Shown here piece by piece: positions 5,131-11,904 of a stretch of 20,948 nucleotides of DNA. The stretch is from a virus. Position numbers and translations under genes: made by a program. The DNA lies in the IMG/VR virus record IMGVR_UViG_3300030102_007852, positions 2,938 to 23,885 of that record; one strand, given 5' to 3'. Under the pieces are notes generated by a model. The model saw nothing but the letters and a program-made list of their open reading frames with translations, ran no database searches and was not told the origin of the DNA. Numbering within the stretch: position 1 is the first letter of the stretch; the number at the start of each line of letters is the position of its first letter.

Positions 5131-5847
5131 TCATCCGTGTGATTTTTTATAGTCAGCTACTTTTCCAACGAGCTGCCATCCAGTAAACATGGCAAGATCG
5201 AACGTAGCGAAGGCGTTTAGAGACATATCAACTGCTCTTTTAACGTCAGGATGCGCGTAATCGTCAAAAAAGACCACCCCGCCAGGCTTAACCATAGGAA
5301 CGTATAAAGTAACGTCACGAGCAACTGAAGTCGAATCATGTGCTCCGTCGATATAAAGGATATCGATCCACGGTTCTTCACCGTAACGGTGATGAAGATG
5401 AGGGAAAATTAAGTGTGAGTAACCTTTGATAATCTCAACTTTGCCTGCGTTATCAGATTTGGCGATGTTATCCCGCGCAGTTACTTCAAGCTGAGATAAT
5501 CCGGGGTACTTCTCGGGCTCACGTAGATGTTCTTCGCTACCTGTGAAGGGGTCAATAGAAATAAGACGAGAATCAGGATGATTGAGATAAAAATCCGACC
5601 AAAAACAGCTCGAAGCACCTTCGTAAACTCCAATTTCAACGATTTGGAGTCTCTGTGTAGCATCTAATTCGATTTTTTTGTCGGTATTGTTGTTTTGTAT
5701 TACATGTTCGCTGTTGAGGAGGGCGTCATACCATCCTTCACTAAAGGTATAGCGGTCACTCAGTTGTTTCTTGCTTTTGGTTTCGACTTTAACGTTAGTG
5801 TTTTCTTTAAGCTGACCCATCAGGTCTTGGAAAGAGGATGCAGTCAC
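5131..5847 (-). CDS. Class I SAM-dependent methyltransferase (Methyltransf_24-like)
   Basis: A 238-residue Rossmann-fold methyltransferase, predicted to transfer a methyl group from S-adenosylmethionine to an unknown acceptor. Motif I, VEIGVYEGASS (70-80), binds the SAM methionine part; ISIDPF (97-101) carries the acidic residue expected at the end of strand beta2; ILYIDGAHD (163-171) and PGGVVFFDDY (188-197) match the later motifs typical of Methyltransf_24/CmcI-type enzymes, which often act on sugars or secondary metabolites. The N-terminal 60 residues are polar and helical. GTG start, without a clear Shine-Dalgarno. It is transcribed away from the tRNA-Leu. With the glycosyltransferases nearby, sugar methylation is a reasonable inference; protein methylation cannot be excluded. 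Confidence 0.85.
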   Translation of the reverse strand: MTASSFQDLMGQLKENTNVKVETKSKKQLSDRYTFSEGWYDALLNSEHVIQNNNTDKKIELDATQRLQIVEIGVYEGASSCFWSDFYLNHPDSRLISIDPFTGSEEHLREPEKYPGLSQLEVTARDNIAKSDNAGKVEIIKGYSHLIFPHLHHRYGEEPWIDILYIDGAHDSTSVARDVTLYVPMVKPGGVVFFDDYAHPDVKRAVDMSLNAFATFDLAMFTGWQLVGKVADYKKSHG

Positions 5848-5889
5848 TTGTAATCATGTAAACATCAGCATGGTAACAGTCATAAACGG

Positions 5890-5917
5890 TTGAGCAACGG
5901 ATTTTTTGGGGTATATT
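5890..5917 (+). promoter_or_regulatory. Sigma70-like promoter of tRNA-Leu
   Basis: TTGAGC (5890-5895) and TATATT (5912-5917) are separated by 16 bp, a close match to sigma70/SigA boxes. Transcription would start near 5924, about 30 nt before the tRNA. It lies in the gap between the divergent methyltransferase and the tRNA and may also drive the downstream plus-strand genes. Confidence 0.5.
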
Positions 5918-5952
5918 TCTCACGTCAGCCGGTGCTGGCACATCAGCTAACA

Positions 5953-6038
5953 GCCTGAGTGGTGGAATCGGTAGACACAAGGGACTTAAAATCCCTCGAC
6001 CTGCAAAGGTCATGCGAGTTCAAGTCTCGCCTCAGGCA
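5953..6038 (+). tRNA. tRNA-Leu (anticodon UAA)
   Basis: A canonical type II tRNA. The acceptor GCCTGAG (5953-5959) pairs with CTCAGGC (6031-6037), discriminator A6038. The anticodon stem AGGGA/TCCCT (5980-5984/5992-5996) holds the loop CTTAAAA with anticodon TAA at 5987-5989, reading UUA and UUG. A long variable arm (about 5997-6014) and a T-arm with GTTCAAG confirm a leucine tRNA. CCA is not encoded. It likely supplements leucine decoding late in infection. It lies 12 nt before the zinc-ribbon gene. Confidence 0.96.
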
Positions 6039-6049
6039 TTTCATTTCTT

Positions 6050-6544
6050 ATGGCACTCCGAACTTCTACTTCTTGGGTTGAACTGACTTGCGACTGCTGT
6101 GGAGTCAAGTTCAAACGCAGAGCTTCAGAGCATCGTTCAAATCAAAAGAAAGGACGCACTAAAACTTTTTGTTCTGCTGTGTGTGCTGGCAAGACGCCAC
6201 CTAAGTTTTACGAGCGCAAAACAGAACCAGAACGCATTAAGGCGGCTCGTGCTGGACTAAGAGAGAAGTGTCCTAACTGCGGTGAAAGGTTTTTAGCTGT
6301 TGTAGAGACCAGGCTTAACAAGCAAGGTCATCGACGTCGCAAAAAGCACTGTCTTAACTGTAATTACCGTCTAACCACGGTTGAGTTGCCTGAGACAGAA
6401 GCCCACAAGCTTGTGGATAAAAGTTCACTCATTTGTCAAATGTGCATGCACAACGACCGAGAGAAGATGTGCTGCGACTTTGAGACTCCTGAGTACATGA
6501 CTCCTGACTCACAAGATTGCAACTTGTTTAAGAAGCGGTCTTAA
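6050..6544 (+). CDS. Multi-zinc-ribbon protein with NrdR-like motif
   Basis: A 164-residue, very basic protein with several cysteine pairs: C14/C16/C17, C41/C45, C74/C77, C101/C104, C129/C132 and C141/C142 with C157. The central part (CPNCGERF, 74-81, then an Arg/Lys-rich stretch, CLNC at 101-104 and RLTTVE at 107-112) resembles the zinc ribbon of NrdR, the ribonucleotide reductase repressor, but the ATP-cone domain of true NrdR is absent. The first part resembles zinc-finger segments seen in phage HNH and DNA-binding proteins. A nucleic-acid-binding regulator is likely; a role on nrd genes is only a guess. The start lies 12 nt after the tRNA, so the two are probably co-transcribed. Confidence 0.7.
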   Translation: MALRTSTSWVELTCDCCGVKFKRRASEHRSNQKKGRTKTFCSAVCAGKTPPKFYERKTEPERIKAARAGLREKCPNCGERFLAVVETRLNKQGHRRRKKHCLNCNYRLTTVELPETEAHKLVDKSSLICQMCMHNDREKMCCDFETPEYMTPDSQDCNLFKKRS

Positions 6545-6589
6545 CTGCTCCTAACTCACGTTATTATTTTTAAAGCTGTTCATTTCTCC

Positions 6590-6778
6590 ATGGAAGAGAG
6601 AAAGTGGATTAAGGGGGCTAGAGGTGGTGAGTATTACATTAATGAACTAGGTGTCAAAGTATACAAAAGAAGCCAGGCTAAAAAGCCTATACGCAAGTTC
6701 AGGCCAAAGCGAGGTGCTTTCTATAGGCATCTTCAGAGTCAACTTGACTCAGATGGCGATAATCTGAATTTGTGTTAG
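6590..6778 (+). CDS. Small basic hypothetical protein, 62 aa
   Basis: A 62-residue protein of unknown function. Residues 1-50 are strongly basic (Lys/Arg-rich, IRKFRPKRGAF near 34-44) with the motif GARGGEYYINELGVKVY at about 9-25, which reads as a short beta-hairpin. The last 12 residues are acidic and polar. It could be a nucleic-acid or nucleoprotein-binding factor. The ATG is preceded by CATTTCTCC rather than a Shine-Dalgarno; the gap upstream is A/T-rich and may hold a promoter. Confidence 0.55.
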   Translation: MEERKWIKGARGGEYYINELGVKVYKRSQAKKPIRKFRPKRGAFYRHLQSQLDSDGDNLNLC

Positions 6779-6801
6779 CATGCTGCTATTGCTAAGTCTT
6801 C

Positions 6802-7572
6802 ATGAATAGCATCCCTGTTCTGGGTACTGCGATCGTTAATACTCCTTACTGGTTACATCGGCTCTACATGAGTATCGATTATCCAGTCGAAAACTTTGTT
6901 GTATTTAATAACAACGGTCGCGGTCAGATCACCCATGAAGTTGACCTGCTTAAGGAGATACCTAACAACAACGTAAAGAACGTCCACATCTGTCATTTGC
7001 CTGCGAATGTCGGATGCAGCGGTGCTTGGAACTTAATTATCAAAAGTTTCCTCAAAGCTCCCTACTGGGTCATCTCGAACCACGACGTTAAGTTCGAACC
7101 TGGCTTTCTCAAGGAGATGAACGAGAAGGCTCAAGATCAGGAAGTCGGTATCGTCCACGGATCAGGTGGTGGTTGGGATATCTTCTTACTGAAAGACTGG
7201 ATGGTTCAGAAGTACGGTCTTTTTGACGAGAATCTATATCCCGGTTATTGCGAGGATATGGACTACGGGATGAGGTTCATCCACGACGACGTCAAGCGAG
7301 TGCTCGATCTTGAGGCTGATTACTACCACGGTTCTAAAAAGAACGACTATTCCGATGGCTCACAGACTTGGCGGTCTGAACCAGCGATCGCTCAGGGTAT
7401 TCATATAGCCCACGAGCTAAATAAGCAGTATCTGCACTTGAAGTGGAACGAGGCGTGGCAGTCTCATGTCGAAGGAGAAACTTATAAAACTCCTTTCAAT
7501 CTTCAGGAAATGCCACTGAGTTTCACGACATTCGATCTAAGCTTCGTCCGCCGCAAGCATCTCGGGTTCTGA
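6802..7572 (+). CDS. GT-A fold glycosyltransferase (family 2-like)
   Basis: A 256-residue glycosyltransferase, expected to move a sugar from a nucleotide-sugar onto an acceptor in the cytoplasm. The N-terminus has the GT-A start (IPVLGTAIVN, 4-13) and FVVFNNNGRG (32-41); ANVGCSGAWN (68-77) matches the conserved asparagine-glycine segment of family 2 enzymes; NHDV (93-96) takes the place of the metal-binding DXD; YPGYCEDMDYGMR (146-158) carries the ED pair that includes the catalytic base; H176 may be the late metal ligand. No membrane segment. It is followed two bases later by a methyltransferase-like gene, which suggests a shared pathway. Donor and acceptor are unknown. Confidence 0.85.
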   Translation: MNSIPVLGTAIVNTPYWLHRLYMSIDYPVENFVVFNNNGRGQITHEVDLLKEIPNNNVKNVHICHLPANVGCSGAWNLIIKSFLKAPYWVISNHDVKFEPGFLKEMNEKAQDQEVGIVHGSGGGWDIFLLKDWMVQKYGLFDENLYPGYCEDMDYGMRFIHDDVKRVLDLEADYYHGSKKNDYSDGSQTWRSEPAIAQGIHIAHELNKQYLHLKWNEAWQSHVEGETYKTPFNLQEMPLSFTTFDLSFVRRKHLGF

Positions 7573-7574
7573 CC

Positions 7575-8255
7575 ATGAAAAACGTACGTCACCGTATCCC
7601 GAGCGAATGCTGGTCTGTTGATGACGATGAAGCTGCTCAAACTTTTCAGGGGTGGGATTACGTCCTTAAAAGTATTAAGACTGCTACCCAGTGCCACATC
7701 GATTGTGATGGAACTTTTGTTAACTGTTTTCCTGGTGATCATTATAAGCTTCTGGCTGGTCTTATCTTTAACCTGGATCGTTCTAATGGACCAGTCAGTA
7801 TGGTCGACATTGGAACACACTACGGAACTTCTGCTCGGGTGATGCTGGACTTTTCCGACCAAAAGGATCGGGTCACCACGTTCGATGTAGTTCCTTACAC
7901 TTCACCTACTCAAACCTACCTTACGGAAGAAGACTTTTCTTCTAAGCTTACTCAGCGAGTAGAAGATCTTAAAGAGCATGATGTTTTTGTAAAACGAGCA
8001 AAGCTACTCACCGAAGCTGACTTTATTATGTGTGATGGGCCGAAGGACGGTATCTTTGAGAGAACTTTTCTGAGTAAACTTTCAACGTTGCAGTTCCCTT
8101 CTAAACCACGCTGGCTGCTTTTGGACGACATTAAGTGGATCACTGAACAACCGTTGTGGAGGCTTATATCCTCACCAAAGGTAGATCTCACTTCATTTGG
8201 TCATTTCAGCGGCACAGGTTTAGTCGATATCTCTGAAGGTCTTAAGCTTGGGTGA
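7575..8255 (+). CDS. SAM methyltransferase-like protein
   Basis: A 226-residue protein with a Rossmann methyltransferase pattern: VDIGTHYGTS (77-86, motif I), TTFDVV (101-106, acidic end of beta2), ADFIMCDGPKDG (148-159) and WLLLDDI (180-186). The layout matches Methyltransf_24-type enzymes, like the product of the minus-strand gene at 5131-5847, but the two share little beyond motifs. It would methylate a small molecule or sugar with S-adenosylmethionine. It starts two bases after the glycosyltransferase stop and overlaps the next gene by one base (TGATG). The acceptor is unknown; a catalytically altered relative is possible. Confidence 0.75.
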   Translation: MKNVRHRIPSECWSVDDDEAAQTFQGWDYVLKSIKTATQCHIDCDGTFVNCFPGDHYKLLAGLIFNLDRSNGPVSMVDIGTHYGTSARVMLDFSDQKDRVTTFDVVPYTSPTQTYLTEEDFSSKLTQRVEDLKEHDVFVKRAKLLTEADFIMCDGPKDGIFERTFLSKLSTLQFPSKPRWLLLDDIKWITEQPLWRLISSPKVDLTSFGHFSGTGLVDISEGLKLG

Positions 8256-8527
8256 TGCCTTTTTACTCCGCACATACAGCTAGTGGTTATTTAATCAATA
8301 ACCTCAAAGACTTATTAACGCAGAAGGATATTTCTTCTTTTGCGTTGAGTAAGCAGGCTTGTCTTTCACCAACGACGACTAGAAAAATATGCACTGACGA
8401 AAGATATATTCCATCTCCGGATGTACTTGAGAAGATCTGTCTGACGTTAGATGTTTCTCCCGGCGACGTTTTGGCAATACAGAGTACAATGGGGTTATCT
8501 GTTGCTGTAGGTTCCGGTGTTTTCTAG
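8255..8527 (+). CDS. Small Cro/CI-type helix-turn-helix protein
   Basis: A 90-residue protein from the ATG at 8255; a GTG one codon upstream (8252) is also possible, but TGATG overlap favours 8255. Residues about 13-75 match the HTH_3/XRE fold: a first helix (LINNLKDLLTQ), then a turn-helix region with SFALSKQACLSPTTTRKI, and a last part VLEKICLTLDVSPGDVL typical of the fifth helix. It should bind DNA as a dimer and may regulate phage genes. Its location inside a run of virion-type genes, rather than next to a divergent promoter, is unusual. The C-terminal 15 residues are hydrophobic and Gly-rich. Confidence 0.75.
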   Translation: MPFYSAHTASGYLINNLKDLLTQKDISSFALSKQACLSPTTTRKICTDERYIPSPDVLEKICLTLDVSPGDVLAIQSTMGLSVAVGSGVF

Positions 8528-9023
8528 GGAAGATTACGCTTTTGCGGCTCGTTTACTCGGTCTTCCGACGCCGATTACTCCGGACGAGCAAGCTGCTGCA
8601 GCCCCCGTGGTTGCTGATGTTCTTCGTAGGTTTGCTCAAGGCCGGGCTCCGAATCTAGAAGGTGAGCCTGGTGGCATGTATACCGGAGCCACACGGTCGA
8701 TCAACTCTTACCCAGATGTTGATGACCCCATGGGTCGCAACCAATTAGCTGCACGACTTCGTGTTGAAGAGGTTGAGCCTCCTTCGATGGACCCTGTTCT
8801 CGTCGAGCTTCTCGAACGAGTTTGCCAGCGTCCCGATCTGATGGATGAGATGCTTATGTTCCTGGACATGCTTGAGCAGCAGGGGAACATGCACATGGAC
8901 GAACTTTCTTCTCAGCGTCCTGCTGAATATGACACACCCAACATGGGTGCTAACTATTCGATGCTGAACGCACCGTCAAGTAACAACATTCCTCCCTCTA
9001 TTCAGTATCAACAACTGAGCTGA
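8517..9023 (+). CDS. Hypothetical protein, probable virion-module component
   Basis: A 168-residue protein of unknown function. The GTG start overlaps the HTH gene by 11 nt. Residues 5-45 are helical and Ala-rich; residues 75-125 are acidic and helical (DPVLVELLERVCQ, DEMLMFLDMLEQQ); the last 40 residues are Asn/Ser/Pro/Gln-rich and disordered. No enzymatic motif. It starts a set of six genes joined end to end, whose later members look like internal virion proteins; a structural or assembly role is inferred from that context. Confidence 0.65.
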   Translation: MFSREDYAFAARLLGLPTPITPDEQAAAAPVVADVLRRFAQGRAPNLEGEPGGMYTGATRSINSYPDVDDPMGRNQLAARLRVEEVEPPSMDPVLVELLERVCQRPDLMDEMLMFLDMLEQQGNMHMDELSSQRPAEYDTPNMGANYSMLNAPSSNNIPPSIQYQQLS

Positions 9024-9259
9024 TGAACCACCGCGAACAACAACTCCGCGAAAGGGACATTCGAAACGATGTCCCCGGTGTGGAAGCTAGTGAGTTTTTG
9101 CGTCGTTATCTAGCTTCTAACTTCCCTCAGACAGCTGCTATTGCTTCTAGACAGCAAAGGGATTCAGAAGTTGCACCGATGCTTCCTGGTGAAAATGACT
9201 TAAAATCGATAAAGAAACCGCTTAGCGGGACACAGTACGACAAACCTGGAGTTAACTAA
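9023..9259 (+). CDS. Small charged hypothetical protein, 78 aa
   Basis: A 78-residue protein, rich in Arg, Glu, Gln and Ser, without cysteine, membrane segment or domain. The first 45 residues look helical (REQQLRERD, EFLRRYLASNF), the remainder disordered. Both its start and stop overlap the neighbouring genes by one base (TGATG and TAATG), which supports it as a translated, coupled gene. Unknown function; possibly a minor virion or chaperone-like assembly factor. Confidence 0.65.
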   Translation: MNHREQQLRERDIRNDVPGVEASEFLRRYLASNFPQTAAIASRQQRDSEVAPMLPGENDLKSIKKPLSGTQYDKPGVN

Positions 9260-9771
9260 TGCCTGCTGCCCTTCCTGCTCTCCCTGCTGCTGGTTTAACT
9301 AAAGCCGGTCTTTTGAATTCCTTAGGTGGAAGCACACTTGCAGCAGCTTTATTCCAAGGACTTTTTGGTCAGGGAGGCGCTTTACGTTCCACACCGGCAC
9401 AAGGCGGTACGGCAAGTAAGTTTACTATTCCACAGTCTGACGTTCTTGGTCTGTACCAGTTTGTTGAAAAACAAAATAAACTTAGGGCAGCAGCCAATGC
9501 TATGGGAGCAAATTTTGAATACTTGGATGCTGACCAGATCTTAGATACAACTATTGCGCGTAATAACGCTGCTCTTGAAGAAGCTGCGCGTCGAGAAGCT
9601 TACATCGCCCGCGTTAAAGGTGAACAGCTGAATATCGGTCAAGGCATTGCTTCTCTCGGAAACTTGGGCCAAGAAGGAGAAAGAACTCTTCAAACTGCAA
9701 TTAATAAAGTTTTAGCTCAAGATCCAGTAGGATCTAATCAAGCGCTTGCAAACTTGAGCAGAGGTTTCTGA
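9259..9771 (+). CDS. Ala/Gly-rich protein, internal virion protein candidate
   Basis: A 170-residue protein. Residues 1-45 are Ala/Leu/Gly-rich and hydrophobic (MPAALPALPAAGL, then LAAALFQGLFGQGG), followed by a long helical region about 60-150 rich in Ala, Glu and Gln. The combination of a membrane-active-looking N-terminus and a long helix recalls small ejection proteins that leave the virion with the DNA (the gp14-like proteins of podoviruses), but this is an analogy, not homology. It is the first of three similarly built proteins encoded in tandem. Confidence 0.6.
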   Translation: MPAALPALPAAGLTKAGLLNSLGGSTLAAALFQGLFGQGGALRSTPAQGGTASKFTIPQSDVLGLYQFVEKQNKLRAAANAMGANFEYLDADQILDTTIARNNAALEEAARREAYIARVKGEQLNIGQGIASLGNLGQEGERTLQTAINKVLAQDPVGSNQALANLSRGF

Positions 9772-9773
9772 TC

Positions 9774-10577
9774 ATGGGTGATTTTGATTATCTAAATCCA
9801 CTCTTTCAGGGCACTTTACTTGATCAGTACGGTGATGTTTTTCGATCACAACCTCGTAGTGGTCCGCCCTCTGAGTTAGAAAAGGCATACGGCAAGCTGG
9901 ATGAGGAGCTTGGAGGTTATCTGCCCGGTGGTTCCGAGAGCCCACTTGGTCGATTCTCTCGTGGGACTCAGCAAGCTTTTGATCGTGCATACGGTCAGTT
10001 AGATAAAAATGTTTTTGGCGGTTATCTCCCTGGAGGAGCTGAAAGTTTATATGGAAAGGTAAGACGTCAAGTAGGTGATGTTCCTGCTTCTGCCCCCGTG
10101 GCTGAGCAAACCCTTCCAGTAACTTCTCAAGTAGAAAACACAACACAGCAGACCCCTGCGACACAACCGACAGCACCATTACCGGGTAATCAGACAGCAA
10201 ATACAACTGATCAGCTGGGCGGTCTGGTTGATGTTCTTAAGACTCAAATTGAGCAACAAGGTAGGCGATTTGATCGGACTACCTCTCCTGAGTACCTAGA
10301 CGCCGCAATGCGTCGTAGGCAACAGGAATTAGCGTACGCCACCGATCTTCTCTCAAAGGCCCAGATGGGTCAGATGAAGGAAAAGACTCGTCGTGATGTG
10401 ATCGACGGGTGGCGCAAGATCCAGCAAGAAAAGATTCGTGCCAACACCGTCATGGCAACAGCCATGATGAACACCGCTTATCTCGCTGCGACTCCTAACG
10501 CCAACGTTTTAAGTGCATTAAACGTCGCATCTGACTCTGCGATGCGTGCCTTCCAACCCGGTCAAGCGGTTAACTGA
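9774..10577 (+). CDS. Virion-type protein with internal duplication
   Basis: A 267-residue protein of unknown function. It contains an imperfect internal duplication: AYGKLDEELGGYLPGG at 38-53 and AYGQLDKNVFGGYLPGG at 72-88, each followed by a Ser/Glu-Leu-Gly stretch. A Pro/Gln/Thr-rich linker (about 103-140) follows, then a long helical C-terminal part (145-267) with charged and Ala-rich stretches. It could be a structural or ejected protein, placed between two proteins with Ala/Gly-rich hydrophobic N-termini. No catalytic motif or cysteine is visible. The start is two bases after the previous stop. Confidence 0.65.
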   Translation: MGDFDYLNPLFQGTLLDQYGDVFRSQPRSGPPSELEKAYGKLDEELGGYLPGGSESPLGRFSRGTQQAFDRAYGQLDKNVFGGYLPGGAESLYGKVRRQVGDVPASAPVAEQTLPVTSQVENTTQQTPATQPTAPLPGNQTANTTDQLGGLVDVLKTQIEQQGRRFDRTTSPEYLDAAMRRRQQELAYATDLLSKAQMGQMKEKTRRDVIDGWRKIQQEKIRANTVMATAMMNTAYLAATPNANVLSALNVASDSAMRAFQPGQAVN

Positions 10578-10579
10578 TT

Positions 10580-11383
10580 ATGGGACTTTTTACAACAATC
10601 GGTAGCGCTATCGCGCCTGGTATTGGAACAGCTATTGGTGGTGCTCTTGACATCGGTACAAGTTTTCTTGGCAGCAAAGGCAGCTCGTCAGGAGGTAGTA
10701 CGGGAGCACAACAAGCAGGTATTCCAGGTGATTACTTCGCACTTTATGGTGCTCAGGCTGCAGCAGCTAACGTACCTCTTACTATTGCAGCTCAGCGCTT
10801 TGCACAACAATCAGGTGCGAACGTAGGTGCTTTAGCTTCATATATCGAAGGTTTGAGTTCTGGTCAGAAGACCATTCTCAAGGATGCAGCTATGGATTCC
10901 CAGGCTGCTCGTGATCTGCAATCGCGAGAAGTTGCAGGGATGTTAGATGCTGGTCGTCGGTTAGCCGAAGAAGTCGGCTCGATGAAGACGGCTACAGAAA
11001 TGCTTAATCCTACGTTTGCCCAAAAGGCTGCGTCGGATTCCCTGAGTGCCGACAACCAGCTCGCTTTAGCTCTCGGTGGGACTAACTTAGGCATTAAATC
11101 TGCACAAGAAGGAGCCAAGCTCAATATCGCTCAAAAGTACAGTGATACTTTGAGTGGTATGTTAGGCACCAGGGCAGTTACGGAAGGTAACCTGGCGACA
11201 GGCGCACAACGTATTGCAGGTGCTCTTGCTCTTAATGATGCTTCGACTATCAGTGATCTGACGCGTAATCAGGCAAGAGTTAAAGGCGACATCGCTAAGA
11301 TTCGGGCCAGCACCGCTGCTACCAAAGATCTCCGTCGCAATGCCATGGGTATTGCAATGTCAGGTCACAACTTCTTTGCATGA
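10580..11383 (+). CDS. Gly-rich N-terminus, putative DNA-ejection protein
   Basis: A 267-residue protein. Residues 1-35 are a Gly/Ala/Ile-rich hydrophobic segment (MGLFTTIGSAIAPGIGTA) of the sort seen at the N-termini of podoviral internal core proteins such as T7 gp14, which insert into the host membrane to form the ejection channel. Residues 36-48 are Gly/Ser linker; residues 55-265 are almost entirely helical and Ala/Gln-rich without cysteine. The function is by analogy of composition and position. It starts two bases after the preceding gene and its stop overlaps the next gene (ATGA). Confidence 0.6.
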   Translation: MGLFTTIGSAIAPGIGTAIGGALDIGTSFLGSKGSSSGGSTGAQQAGIPGDYFALYGAQAAAANVPLTIAAQRFAQQSGANVGALASYIEGLSSGQKTILKDAAMDSQAARDLQSREVAGMLDAGRRLAEEVGSMKTATEMLNPTFAQKAASDSLSADNQLALALGGTNLGIKSAQEGAKLNIAQKYSDTLSGMLGTRAVTEGNLATGAQRIAGALALNDASTISDLTRNQARVKGDIAKIRASTAATKDLRRNAMGIAMSGHNFFA

Positions 11384-11904
11384 TCGATACTGAAGTCCAA
11401 GCCACTGTGGCCGACTGGCTGCAGTCGCTTGATAAAACTCAGAAAGACTCGTTTCTTCACTACGCGAAGAACGCCACGAGTGATATCGAGTCTTATTTGT
11501 ATGCACGTTTTATGAGACCTTCGTACGAAGGCTCTATTGCAGATATCACTGCTTGGATTCAAGAGAAGTACCCCAAACAAGACTTACGTAAGGTCTTGTT
11601 AATCGAGATCGACTCTTTGAAGACTGATATCGATAACGTAAGGCAGATGACCCTTACAGGGATGCTTGACCATGCAACGGCAGCGACGAAAATCAGCGTA
11701 TTACAAAAAGAACTCCGCTCACATATTCAGGCCGTACGACAGCTCACTGACGGTCTTGATCGTCGTGGCCTTCTACTTGCTGGTGCGGATCGTTGTTTAC
11801 GTGAGCTTCTGAATAGTTTTGAAGACGCCCCAACTGTGGCATCCTTGTTAGAGGATGCCTCATTGGTTGTGTGGTCGACTATCGAGCGCGAAGAGAAGTC
11901 TTAA
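11380..11904 (+). CDS. Helical protein, possible small terminase subunit
   Basis: A 174-residue all-helical protein. The first 60 residues contain several short helices (including ITAWIQEKYP at about 56-65, a possible HTH recognition part), and residues 70-130 form long charged helices with coiled-coil-like spacing, compatible with the oligomerisation region of small terminase subunits, which bind the packaging site on DNA. The start overlaps the previous stop (ATGA), and the stop overlaps the converging minus-strand gene by four bases. TerL lies 2.3 kb downstream behind an inserted minus-strand pair. The TerS call rests on size, fold pattern and position only. Confidence 0.4.
   Translation: MIDTEVQATVADWLQSLDKTQKDSFLHYAKNATSDIESYLYARFMRPSYEGSIADITAWIQEKYPKQDLRKVLLIEIDSLKTDIDNVRQMTLTGMLDHATAATKISVLQKELRSHIQAVRQLTDGLDRRGLLLAGADRCLRELLNSFEDAPTVASLLEDASLVVWSTIEREEKS

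Noticed and set aside
7503-7862. 119-codon minus-strand frame
   Set aside because: Antisense to the glycosyltransferase and methyltransferase motifs, which are clear on the plus strand.
9772-10206. 144-codon minus-strand frame
   Set aside because: It is antisense to the virion-type gene at 9774-10577; the duplication and couplings support the plus frame.
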